The notes beneath the pieces were generated by a model, which worked only from the letters and a program-made list of their open reading frames with translations, was not told the DNA's origin and made no database searches. Of a stretch of 64,000 bases of DNA, positions 1 to 8,182 are shown in pieces (positions within the stretch are counted from its first letter, which is position 1; each line of letters begins with the position of its first letter). The translations under genes were made by a program, and so were the position numbers. The stretch covers positions 1 to 64,000 of the forward strand of contig CAYTUG010000004.1 of the NCBI GenBank assembly GCA_964441275.1. The letters run 5' to 3'. Source of the DNA: SZUA-584 sp964441275. GTDB lineage: Bacteria > Bacillota > Clostridia > Christensenellales > SZUA-584.

Positions 1-400
1 TTTGCAGGGTTATAGTCTTGTTACTTTTCTTTCAAAAATCGAATTGTATTGTTTTCTCGATCTAAGGTTGAAACAGACAGATCTTTGTGATTATTATACA
101 ATACCTCCATACAGCGTAAGATTGCACAGGTCTTATTGCCTTACCCTAGCTCAAAATACTATTAGTGAACCTGCAGTCCTTCTATGACTATGATTTCTGC
201 GCCTGTCTTGCATAATACGCTCTAACATATTTTCCCCTAACCGTTCCATAGTCCTGCCTTCTGATCGCAGGTTGCGACCTAAGGCAGCGGATGCAATGTA
301 GATTAATGAGATACAAACGGGCGTCACAGTTTCAAGTTTCAACCCCAGGGTTTCAAAAAGAACAAGCCCTTGAGGCACATCCTCTGAAATATATCTGGAA
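1..400. other. Stretch with no gene I can support
   Basis: Short open frames exist on both strands but none shows a recognisable domain, a ribosome site or a neighbour that makes sense of it. On the minus strand near 190-230 a basic segment could be a displaced tail of the Vsr-like fragment that follows, but the intervening 200 bases do not align with that family, so I leave it unassigned. Confidence 0.4.
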
Positions 401-574
401 TCAACTACACCGCTCCCTTTGCCCGGGTAGGTATACCAGCATACCCAGAAAAAACCTCCTTTGCATCTGAGCATCATCCAAATATTTGCATCTTTCATGC
501 TTATTCCAGAAGAAACCGTTTACGAATATCACTGTTTTATACTTAGTCAAAACAATATCTGATTTTCTAGGCAT
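401..574 (-). pseudogene. Vsr-type mismatch endonuclease fragment (decayed)
   Basis: The minus-strand frame reads PRKSDIVLTKYKTVIFVNG and then FFWNKHERCKY. This matches the core of very-short-patch-repair endonucleases, where the family consensus runs roughly PGKPDIV-x-KYKTVIFV-HGCFWH-x-H-x-x-C. The catalytic aspartate of the PD-I motif is kept. The usual GCFWH has become GFFWN, so a zinc-ligand cysteine and a histidine are lost, and the match ends about 45 residues in without the C-terminal WE-C part. Vsr nicks T:G mismatches made by cytosine methylation, and no 5mC methylase gene is visible nearby. I read it as a broken relic. Confidence is limited by the short match. Confidence 0.5.
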
Positions 575-708
575 CTGGATAATTTCATAATAAGAATTTT
601 TATTATAAATCGTACAGCACAATGTGTTGATAATATATAAATAAAATGTAAACAGAAAAATCTTCATTCCGTTGAGTTCTCAATATTGGGGAAATTATGT
701 GAACAAGC

Positions 709-1599
709 TTAATCTAATGAAACTAATTTTCCATGCACAACGTAGCGCACGTTGTCATATTCATAGGTGCAAGTTGATAAAGTTGCAATCCTGTCGTTGG
801 CAGAAACCTGTACACTGCTTTCGAAATTTGATTTTCTTATTATCCTTGATAGGTGCTTGGAATAATCAGTTTTGGATGCAAACTGTCTTGTATAGGCTGC
901 TGCGTCGGAAGCGCAGATATAAGCGCTGAATATCTCAATGCGGTAATTGTATTGAGGTGTCAGCAGGTACATCACAGGGTGTTCGTCATAGTACTCCTGA
1001 GACTTATAACCGATAAGAGCGGAAAACATACTGCCGTCATTCATATTATGACCGTATATGATGCTATTCTCATCCGAAAAGTCCGAATCATTACGATAGT
1101 CCATAAATAGCGTACCGCTGCTGCTTCTTTTTCCATCAAACAAATGGTTTATATAGTAAGCGTTATCATTCCCTCTAACAATAGGGTAATTAACAACTGT
1201 ATTCTCGCTATAAAGCCAGCCGACAATGTCTTGATTGACCTGCGCCAGCTCTTCGAAATTAACTTCAATAGGCTTGGCAGGCTCAGTATTTCCGTTCTGC
1301 GAAACCTCTGGTGATTTGAGGTTTGGCTCATTCGTACCAACTGAAGAAGCAACCGCTGAATCAGATAAATCAGCATAGAACTGCGCGGACTTATTTTGTT
1401 CGATGAGTGTGCTGAGCAGCATATATGTAGAAAACAAAAACAAACAGCACATGCCTGCAATCAGAGCAAATAAAAGAGCTTTTTGGAGCTTCGCTTTATG
1501 CGCCCTATAAGAACGCCTTGGCTGTTTTGCTGCTGTATTATTAAAATCATATTTTCGTATTCTTTTTCTGTATGTCATATAATACTTCTTAAATAGCAT
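709..1599 (-). CDS. Class B sortase (sortase 1)
   Basis: Membrane-anchored cysteine transpeptidase that would join surface proteins to peptidoglycan. The protein has a basic cytoplasmic N-terminus, one membrane segment at about residues 41-62, and a sortase domain from about 110 to the end. The catalytic histidine lies in SIIYGHNMNDGSMF and the cysteine in TLSTCTYEYDNVRY, followed by the arginine region near the C-terminus. The YGHNM-x-DGSMF form and about 296 residues fit class B. It follows a wall-protein gene ending in SPKTG, 57 bp upstream, so that protein is the likely substrate. The first ATG sits directly against a hairpin and has no ribosome site; an ATG 21 bases downstream (1578) behind AAGAAG is an alternative start. 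Confidence 0.9.
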   Translation of the reverse strand: MLFKKYYMTYRKRIRKYDFNNTAAKQPRRSYRAHKAKLQKALLFALIAGMCCLFLFSTYMLLSTLIEQNKSAQFYADLSDSAVASSVGTNEPNLKSPEVSQNGNTEPAKPIEVNFEELAQVNQDIVGWLYSENTVVNYPIVRGNDNAYYINHLFDGKRSSSGTLFMDYRNDSDFSDENSIIYGHNMNDGSMFSALIGYKSQEYYDEHPVMYLLTPQYNYRIEIFSAYICASDAAAYTRQFASKTDYSKHLSRIIRKSNFESSVQVSANDRIATLSTCTYEYDNVRYVVHGKLVSLD

Positions 1600-1600
1600 A

Positions 1601-1627
1601 GGGGACTAACCGCATTGATTAGCCCCC
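1601..1627 (-). promoter_or_regulatory. Hairpin between surface protein and sortase genes
   Basis: GGGGGCTAATC and GGTTAGTCCCC form an 11-bp stem (two G-T pairs) around the loop AATGC. There is no U-run after it. It ends two bases before the first possible sortase ATG, so it may be a partial terminator, mRNA stabiliser or translation damper setting enzyme below substrate. Confidence 0.5.
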
Positions 1628-1655
1628 TTGCATATTGTTTAAATACTTTATATTC

Positions 1656-3431
1656 TTACTTGGCGGCCACCTTTTTCCTTTTGCGCATATAGGCTACTGT
1701 AAGAACGATTATACCCGTCAATGAAATAAACATCAAGCTGACGTAAAGCGGTATATTACTGCTATCTCCGGTTTTAGGGCTGCCGTCGTCGCTTTCAGTA
1801 ATGGTTTCTTCCGCAGTTTCGTACTCAAAAACGCCAAACTCGCTAAACCCGGTTAACCAAGCTCTGATGATTTTCTTTTCAGTATCGACTTCCTGCTTGG
1901 GAATCATTTCCCACTCGCCCTTATCTTCATTAAAGCGGAAAAGCCTAAGGTTTTTCTCATTCATATCTGCGGGGATATGATCGCGGCTGTAGTCCACTTC
2001 AAGCAATATCTCGCAATCTCCTAAATCTCCACTTGCTACGTTGATTTCCATATAGATGCCGGCAGATTTTGCTCCCTCAGGGAGTTCTTTCAACGTCTCG
2101 CCTTGCCGACGGTAATTAAGCTCAGCTGTGATTTGCTGGTCTGACGTGAAAGTGATTGCTGATGAAGGATAATTGATTGTGCCTTCATATTTTCCGGTTT
2201 CTTCATTCTTTTCAGAGGGTATCGGACGGTTCTGTGTGGATATTATAACTTCAAAGTTAATAATCCATTCCGTAGGATTCGCCGGTATGATAGATATTGC
2301 ATCGTCTTCTTTGCCGACTTCTAGGAAAATTTCATGCGTGCCGTCAAGATGTGCCCACGTAAGCAAGTATACTCCCGGGCTTGTTTCTTGCGCTTGCACT
2401 ACTTCTCCTATACGCTCTGAGCCCATATGTTTGTGATCGCGGTAAAAGTTAAAATCTTCTTTTTCCAATCCTCTGGCAGGACCTAACTCTTCGTGCACTT
2501 CTTCACGAGACCATGAGCCGTTTTCACAGGTAATTATGTAACCGGCATTTACTTCAGTCAACGTGGCCTTTATGGCAGCTGTGCCGTCCTCATTGTCATC
2601 AACATACTCAACCACACCTTCGTAGCCCGTATGTTCAAGCTTCCCAGTAATACAGTATTGTATAATTTCGGACTCCCATCCAAATATATCGTCCTCTACA
2701 TTGAACCAGGCTTTTACATCTTTGATTTGGGGGAAGTAGAAGGCATTCCACATATGAGGCGCCCCGGCTTCCACCTTGACGACTTCAACCGTTTCTCCGG
2801 CGCCAATCTTAATAGGCCCTTCGCCTATAAGCTTATGTTCTGTAAGATAAAGTTTACTTTCTTGGAAACCTCCGACGACCGCTTTTCCGCTGATTTTTAC
2901 AGGAGAAGCAGATTTATTCTCCAAAGAAAGTATCATGGACATATCAGAATCTTCAACATATTCCTTACAGTTTGCATGAAGTACGAGATTATATGTATTA
3001 GATTTGGGTTCAATTATGTGGGAAATCTGATTAAAATGTGTGTCTATACCGTCTACTTTAGCCCATACATCTATCGTTATTGTACGGTCTGCCGAATCGT
3101 ATGGACGCCAACCGTCCACCGGTGAACCGGCAGCAATTTCTGCTATTACTCGCGTTTCAGATGGAACTATCGAAGTACCTTCATGAATGACGTCACCAGC
3201 TTCTACGCTTAAGGTTTGGCGGTTTCCTCCGTTGACGGAAACGTCTATAGGACCTTCTATCGTTATAGTTTTATCTGATGAATTATTTTTAAGCTTAAGC
3301 TCAATAGGTTCGCCTCCTGTTGTTGGAGGGCTTTCAACCAACTCCCATTCGTTGACTGGCTCAGCATGAGCAACGGAAACAAGGCCAAACAACAGCAAAA
3401 AAACAATTAAAAAGCTACCAATCTTTTTCAT
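1656..3431 (-). CDS. Sortase-anchored surface protein with SPKTG motif
   Basis: Secreted wall protein of about 591 residues, of unknown binding function. It starts with a signal peptide (MKKIGSFLIVFLLLFGLVSVAHA). It ends with SPKTGD, a hydrophobic segment (about 25 residues) and the basic tail RKRKK, the standard layout for sortase anchoring. SPKTG is close to the (S/P)PxTG signals that class B sortases of clostridia use. The middle consists of beta-rich, acidic segments without a domain I can name; the region just before the anchor resembles a regular beta-sandwich ending FSEFGVFEYE. The ATG at 3431 was chosen over the one at 3467 because AAAGGAAG lies just upstream and the signal peptide begins there. 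The sortase gene follows directly. Confidence 0.85.
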   Translation of the reverse strand: MKKIGSFLIVFLLLFGLVSVAHAEPVNEWELVESPPTTGGEPIELKLKNNSSDKTITIEGPIDVSVNGGNRQTLSVEAGDVIHEGTSIVPSETRVIAEIAAGSPVDGWRPYDSADRTITIDVWAKVDGIDTHFNQISHIIEPKSNTYNLVLHANCKEYVEDSDMSMILSLENKSASPVKISGKAVVGGFQESKLYLTEHKLIGEGPIKIGAGETVEVVKVEAGAPHMWNAFYFPQIKDVKAWFNVEDDIFGWESEIIQYCITGKLEHTGYEGVVEYVDDNEDGTAAIKATLTEVNAGYIITCENGSWSREEVHEELGPARGLEKEDFNFYRDHKHMGSERIGEVVQAQETSPGVYLLTWAHLDGTHEIFLEVGKEDDAISIIPANPTEWIINFEVIISTQNRPIPSEKNEETGKYEGTINYPSSAITFTSDQQITAELNYRRQGETLKELPEGAKSAGIYMEINVASGDLGDCEILLEVDYSRDHIPADMNEKNLRLFRFNEDKGEWEMIPKQEVDTEKKIIRAWLTGFSEFGVFEYETAEETITESDDGSPKTGDSSNIPLYVSLMFISLTGIIVLTVAYMRKRKKVAAK

Positions 3432-3552
3432 AATAAACAATCTTCCTTTCAGTCCTAAGAAATGCATACAGCATGGATTTTAACCTATCGCTACCATATA
3501 CATCTTTCGCAACCTACTCTCATCTCCTTCTAATTATTTTCTATTACTTTAT

Positions 3553-3581
3553 ATGCTATAGGAGGGGGTAGAGCTTGTCAA
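3553..3581 (-). promoter_or_regulatory. Promoter of the surface protein-sortase pair
   Basis: On the minus strand TTGACA is followed after 17 bases by TAGCAT, about 120 bases upstream of the chosen start codon. The long leader does not fold into a riboswitch I recognise. A GGGGG/CCCCC inverted repeat (about 3564-3594) spans the -35 box. Confidence 0.5.
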
Positions 3582-3670
3582 GGAAAGCCCCCTTATTCAG
3601 CCGTCTTGTTTTTATCATACAAGCTCTTCTTTGAACATACTTATAGACCAAACATGGTCAAAGGGGACTT

Positions 3671-3850
3671 ATGTATATGAAGGAGGAGTACATTGAAGAT
3701 AGGGTTATGCGCATAGCGGATTATGTGCTGTAAAGCGGCGTCACCGTGCGCCAGGCGGCAAGCAAATTCGGAACGAGCAAGTCCATAGTGCATACGGGCT
3801 GCGCTATCGCCACCGCGGGTGTTGGTGTAAGCGATAAATCCGCGGTGCCA
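3671..3850 (+). pseudogene. SpoIIID-like sporulation regulator, broken
   Basis: From the ATG the frame reads MYMKEEYIEDRVMRIADYVL, a TAA stop, then SGVTVRQAASKFGTSKSIVH. This closely matches the N-terminus and helix-turn-helix of SpoIIID, whose clostridial forms resemble YIEERVLEIA-YII-x-TKATVRQTAKxFGVSKSTVHKD. After the helix-turn-helix the frame goes out of register; the +2 frame shows AINPRCQRVLRDKL, like the INP-x-L-x-V-x-x-VL segment of the family, so a frameshift is likely. SpoIIID is a mother-cell transcription factor of endospore formation. The in-frame stop and shift make this copy non-functional; a working copy may exist elsewhere. Confidence 0.6.
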
Positions 3851-3899
3851 AAGGGTACTTCGAGATAAATTGTAAAATCCACAGAAATTCTTTACGAAA

Positions 3900-4160
3900 G
3901 GCATCCTACCTTTTTACGGGGAGATGTACCTTGCGATGTCACGTTAAACACCCTTTCTTTATTTCCCCATTAATGAAATATATAGACGAAATAAGAAGCT
4001 GACCTTCGAACAGGCACTATTCATTTTTTCTTGTGCCATATTGCTGCTGTTCATTACAGTCCCTGTAAGCGATAGCTTCCAAAGATGAAGGCTTGCCAGT
4101 ATATAACCTTGTCCATTAATAGGATTCATAGTATTTACCCCGCTGCCACATTTCTTTCCG
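3900..4160. other. Unassigned spacer between two relics
   Basis: No frame on either strand shows a domain. The sequence probably contains the decayed middle of the recombinase that follows, but I cannot align it. Confidence 0.3.
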
Positions 4161-4958
4161 GACACCCACGAACCCATTATAAACCAGGAGACATGGGAGA
4201 TTGTGCAGCGGGTGCGGGAGAACAGGCGCAGAAACTGCAAGACCGGGGAAAAGGACAAGTTTGCGGGGCTACTCGTATGCACGGACTGTCACAAGGCGAT
4301 GTATAATTACCGGGATAAAAACCGGAAGCGGGATTTGGAGGCGTTCCTCTGCGGGAATTACCGGCACCGGGTGCACAGCTGCACGGCGCACTATATTTGT
4401 CCGGTGGTAGTGGAAGCGCTTGTATTGGGAAGTCTGAAGCAAATCATCGCCTTTGCCAGTGAACAAGAGGATGCTTTCCAGGCCTATGTCCTCAGGAAAG
4501 ATCTGGCCAAGCGGATTGCCGATGCCAAGGATCGGAAGCGGGAGCTTGCTAAAATGAACCGGCGTATTACGGAACTCGACCTGCTGTTCCGCAGACTCTA
4601 TGAGGATAACGTAAGTGGCAAAATATCCGACGAGCGGTTCGCAAGTCTTTCAGTCGGATGCGAAGCGGAGCAGGCGTCTTTCAAGCAAAAGGTGCAGGAA
4701 TTGGAGCAGGACATGGAAGCAGATGACGTGAGTGTGGCCAATGTAGACAGGTTCATTGCCGTGGCGAGGAAGTACACGCATTTAGAGGAGCTCACACCCG
4801 GCATCCTGCGGGAATTCATCTCCGCCATCTATGTGTCCGAGAGCGACGAGTTCAACCATCCGGTGCAGAGGCTGTCTATCCTTTACAACTTTATTGGGCG
4901 TGTACAGGCCGATGAACCGGCAGGTGATGAAAAAGCGCAAGCAGCGGGGAGTTTCTGA
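4161..4958 (+). pseudogene. Large serine recombinase, C-terminal half only
   Basis: The open frame begins without a start codon at DTHEPIINQETWEIVQRVREN, which matches the recombinase domain of large serine integrases/resolvases. It continues into a zinc-ribbon (CTDCHKAMYNYRDKN, then CGNYRHRVHSC) and a long coiled coil, ending about 265 residues on. The whole N-terminal catalytic domain with the active serine is missing. GTG at 4203 could start a product but has no ribosome site. Intact relatives (about 500 residues) integrate and excise mobile elements. This one is a remnant marking a lost element left of the CRISPR locus. Confidence 0.85.
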
Positions 4959-5043
4959 TTCCTCGCAACCAATAAAACAAAGATTCTGACATCCTTAACG
5001 GAAGTCATCTAAATAGTCAAACCATTACAAATGCAACACTACG

Positions 5044-5087
5044 AAAGTCCACATGGTTACTACATTCTGCGGACTTTTTGTTTTTGA
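5044..5087 (+). terminator. Possible terminator
   Basis: AAAGTCC and GGACTTT form a 7-bp stem with a 20-base loop, followed by TTGTTTTT. The loop is long, so this is a weak call. Confidence 0.35.
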
Positions 5088-5132
5088 AAATAAGCACATG
5101 ACCCTTTACAGAATTGAAACTACTATAATATT

Positions 5133-5342
5133 TTAGTCGGAAAAGCCTTTTATGAATTGATCCATACGCTCAGCGTTATCTCTTTTCATACGTTCTGATA
5201 CATGCCCACAAATATCAAGCGTAAACGCTGCAAAGTGGTGTTCTAAGTTGCTCTGAACAGTTTTTACACATCACCAGACTGCAAGGTTGCTACCGCATAA
5301 GAATGCCCCAGATCATGAAAGCGGGTGTTAGAAAGAACCACA
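5133..5342 (-). pseudogene. Tyrosine recombinase tail, decayed
   Basis: The minus strand reads RFHDLGHSYAVATLQSGDV and a stop; after a 2-base shift it reads VKTVQSNLEHH, TLDICGHVSERMKRDNAERMDQFIKG and a stop. These are the last 65 or so residues of a phage-type integrase (family form: FHDLRHSYA, then LGHH, then TLDVYGHV). The catalytic arginine of HDLRH is glycine (GGG) and the nucleophilic tyrosine of DVYGH is cysteine (TGT), so it is dead by three separate lesions. The N-terminal part is missing: homology stops within 10 bases of the first CRISPR repeat. Confidence 0.8.
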
Positions 5343-5351
5343 AGAACCCGA

Positions 5352-6928
5352 GTATAAGCTTACCGATATCCGACAGAGGACTAAAACCCCACTGCCGTAA
5401 CCCTTGCCGCTCCTGAGGTATAAGCTTACCGATATCCGACAGAGGACTAAAACNNNNNNNNNNNNNNNNNNNNNNNNNNNNNNNNNNNNNNNNNNNNNNN
5501 NNNNNNNNNNNNNNNNNNNNNNNNNNNNNNNNNNNNNNNNNNNNNNNNNNNNNAACCCTTGCCGCTCCTGAGGTATAAGCTTACCGATATCCGACAGAGG
5601 ACTAAAACGCAAGATACCTTGCGTATTCCTCAGCTTCAGTATAAGCTTACCGATATCCGACAGAGGACTAAAACCGGCGCATTCACACAGCAGCAGCCCT
5701 GCACGTATAAGCTTACCGATATCCGACAGAGGACTAAAACCCTTTTTGTGGTGGTATCTTATCAGGCGAAGTATAAGCTTACCGATATCCGACAGAGGAC
5801 TAAAACACCCAGTCTGACCGATTCCTTCTTTTTTGCGTATAAGCTTACCGATATCCGACAGAGGACTAAAACCAATTTTCGGCAACTGCGATTGAAGATA
5901 CGGTATAAGCTTACCGATATCCGACAGAGGACTAAAACTCCATACGCTTCTTTTCAATCTCAAACAGGGTATAAGCTTACCGATATCCGACAGAGGACTA
6001 AAACGATATGCCCAGCTATAATCCACAAATATAGGTATAAGCTTACCGATATCCGACAGAGGACTAAAACCGGCGGCAGTATCTTTTGCGCAAAAACATT
6101 GTATAAGCTTACCGATATCCGACAGAGGACTAAAACTTTACGTTGTACATCTGCGCATCCGTGAGTGTATAAGCTTACCGATATCCGACAGAGGACTAAA
6201 ACCGTGCGATTTTGGACAGTACTATTACCTTTGTATAAGCTTACCGATATCCGACAGAGGACTAAAACCTTACTGCGTTGGAGCGTGCCGCGGTGACTGT
6301 ATAAGCTTACCGATATCCGACAGAGGACTAAAACCCTTCGCGCAACGGCTTTTCCCGTCTACCGGTATAAGCTTACCGATATCCGACAGAGGACTAAAAC
6401 ACATACGTAAAATACCGCACAGTCAACATAGTATAAGCTTACCGATATCCGACAGAGGACTAAAACGAATTTTCGGGTGAATGGGTATTATTCTGTGTAT
6501 AAGCTTACCGATATCCGACAGAGGACTAAAACACACCAGTACCCCTATGGACGCAGGATTTAGTATAAGCTTACCGATATCCGACAGAGGACTAAAACCA
6601 TGCCTGGCGTATACATGTATATGCCCTCGTATAAGCTTACCGATATCCGACAGAGGACTAAAACCAGGATTGTTACCGATGCTGTAATAATCGTGTATAA
6701 GCTTACCGATATCCGACAGAGGACTAAAACATGACGGGTTGCATTCATACCAGACTTTCTGTATAAGCTTACCGATATCCGACAGAGGACTAAAACCACC
6801 GTTGCCGTATATGTCGCGCCCATGTAGTATAAGCTTACCGATATCCGACAGAGGACTAAAACTTGAAAGCCATTGTGCGCACGTTTCAGCCAGTATAAGC
6901 TTACCGATATCCGACAGAGGACTAAAAC
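5352..6928 (-). CRISPR. Type II CRISPR array, 36-bp repeats, 30-bp spacers
   Basis: Twenty-three identical 36-bp repeats are visible: starts at 5352 and 5418, then every 66 bp from 5573 to 6893. On the plus strand they begin GTATAAGCTTACCGATATCC and end GGACTAAAAC. Every complete spacer is exactly 30 bp. The minus-strand reading begins GTTTTAG, the usual start of type II repeats, and pairs with the tracrRNA anti-repeat, so crRNAs are made leftward from the cas2 side. Removing the duplicated piece at the sequence gap leaves 22 repeats and 21 different spacers. No repeat is degenerate, even at the trailer end. I saw no spacer matching other parts of the window. Confidence 0.98.
5454..5553. other. 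Assembly gap (100 N) inside the array
   Basis: Exactly 100 Ns. The 55 bases left of the gap (5399-5453) and the 55 bases right of it (5554-5608) are identical: the last 19 bases of one spacer plus one repeat. This looks like overlapping contig ends joined by a fixed-size filler, not missing sequence. Confidence 0.9.
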
Positions 6929-6967
6929 CTCAAAATAATTTTACCACATAATAAGTATTTACAAAAC
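6929..6967 (-). promoter_or_regulatory. CRISPR leader and array promoter
   Basis: Only 30 bp separate the cas2 stop from the first repeat. On the minus strand TTGTAA (overlapping the cas2 stop codon) lies 15 bases before TGGTAAAAT, an extended -10 box, placing transcription start a few bases before the first repeat. The spacing is short and may be offset by the extended -10. Confidence 0.5.
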
Positions 6968-7279
6968 GATTATTTCGTTATCTGATATTCTTTTTTCCAT
7001 CGCTGTCTGTTCTCCAAGCATAATCATCATTGATGCATATTGTTTTTCCGTTACGCAGAGAACTCTAACCGAGCCTTCGGGAGGCAAATGAGCATTAATT
7101 CTTACGATGTGCTTGTTTGCATCATCATAGTTACGAACTATCCTGGCATAAACGGAATATTGGAGCATGTCAAATCCATCTTTAATTAAAAAACGTCTAA
7201 AGTTTATATACGCCTTTCGTTGTTTTGTTGACTTAACAGGCAAATCAAAAAATACTAAGATACGCATAAACCTTGCCAT
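6959..7279 (-). CDS. cas2: CRISPR-associated endoribonuclease Cas2
   Basis: Partner of Cas1 in spacer acquisition; in the adaptation complex it is mainly structural. About 106 residues with the ferredoxin-like start MRILVFFDLP, whose aspartate is the conserved metal-site residue, and the family pattern LQYSVYARIV about 25 residues later. The ATG at 7279 has AAGGG six bases upstream inside the end of cas1; the ATG at 7267 is an alternative. It starts directly after the cas1 stop, so the two are translationally coupled. Its own stop codon overlaps the predicted array promoter. Confidence 0.95.
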   Translation of the reverse strand: MARFMRILVFFDLPVKSTKQRKAYINFRRFLIKDGFDMLQYSVYARIVRNYDDANKHIVRINAHLPPEGSVRVLCVTEKQYASMMIMLGEQTAMEKRISDNEIIVL

Positions 7280-7282
7280 CAC

Positions 7283-8182
7283 TTACCCTTGATCAAACGG
7301 TATAATTTCCGGCAGCAACAAACCGTCTGCAACACCATTTTCTATACATGAAACCAAACTTTTTACAAGCAAATCAATTGAATATCTTACCTTAACTCTT
7401 TTGCCATCACACAACACACATTGATTGATTAAATTGATTAGTCCTAATTTATTGTCCATAGTTAGGTTGCCGCACAAATCAGTTCGATTAGTATCTACCC
7501 AAAAGTCAACAATTGGCCTATAAGGCTCCATAAAATCATCGCTAAGATTAAATGCATTATATTCATTTATGTGATGAATCCCCAAAGCACAATTGAAGCC
7601 ATACGCAACTAAGCTTTTACTTACCGCTGACCTCAATATTGCATATCCGTAATTAAGCGCAGAATTAATTGAATCATCAGCCATCCGAACGAACTCACTG
7701 CCATATAGCTCCCTAAAAAACATCTTTGCTGAAAGTCCTTCTCTGTTAGAAGTATCATCGTTTAATACTTCCTGAGAAAACTGCATTAGCTTGTTCATAA
7801 CGTTTTTGCTTTTACCCGTAAATTGCAATACTCTTTTCTGATTAATTATCTTTGATTTTATAATCTCCTTCCAAAGTACGGATTTGATTTCTTTTGGCAG
7901 TTCAATTTGTTTTTTAAGCACATTATAAGCACGATAATGAGTATTAAGAGGTAATGCTAATGAATTTGGCAAGTGTTTATCATTACAGATTATAATATGC
8001 ACGCCCGCCGTTGTGAGCGCATTAACAGCATTTGCCGTAAACTCGGTTCGCAAGCTTTCTATCACAATTGAGTATATATCTTCTAAGGGTATAACATTCT
8101 CATACTCATGAGTTTTTATAATTAGTTGGTTATCTCGTGTGCTGATTCGTCCCCCTTTAGTAATGAGTACGGTTCGCCACAT
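7283..8182 (-). CDS. cas1: CRISPR-associated integrase Cas1
   Basis: Integrase that inserts new spacers at the leader end of the array, together with Cas2. The protein has 299 residues. The start MWRTVLITKGGRIS is typical of type II Cas1 and supports the ATG at 8182 although it lies 61 bases inside cas9. Conserved parts visible are the N-terminal beta domain, LNYGYAIL with AVSKSLVAYGFNCALGIHH (containing active-site residues), and DFMEPYRPIVDFWV. No csn2 or cas4 is present, which gives type II-C. Transcription is with cas9 and cas2. Confidence 0.97.
   Translation of the reverse strand: MWRTVLITKGGRISTRDNQLIIKTHEYENVIPLEDIYSIVIESLRTEFTANAVNALTTAGVHIIICNDKHLPNSLALPLNTHYRAYNVLKKQIELPKEIKSVLWKEIIKSKIINQKRVLQFTGKSKNVMNKLMQFSQEVLNDDTSNREGLSAKMFFRELYGSEFVRMADDSINSALNYGYAILRSAVSKSLVAYGFNCALGIHHINEYNAFNLSDDFMEPYRPIVDFWVDTNRTDLCGNLTMDNKLGLINLINQCVLCDGKRVKVRYSIDLLVKSLVSCIENGVADGLLLPEIIPFDQG

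Noticed and set aside
2..187. 61-residue plus-strand frame at the window edge
   Set aside because: No ribosome site, no domain, and cut by the window boundary; not supportable.
3432..3552. Cyclic-di-GMP or other riboswitch in the surface-protein leader
   Set aside because: The leader lacks the conserved cores I know for c-di-GMP-I/II; only a simple leader with a ribosome site is visible.
3641..3904. 87-residue minus-strand frame over the spoIIID relic
   Set aside because: It is antisense to the SpoIIID-like helix-turn-helix and has no features of its own.
5328..6951. Long open frames across the CRISPR array on both strands
   Set aside because: They are translations of a 66-bp repeat-spacer unit, which is divisible by three, and contain the same peptide over and over. 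They are not genes.
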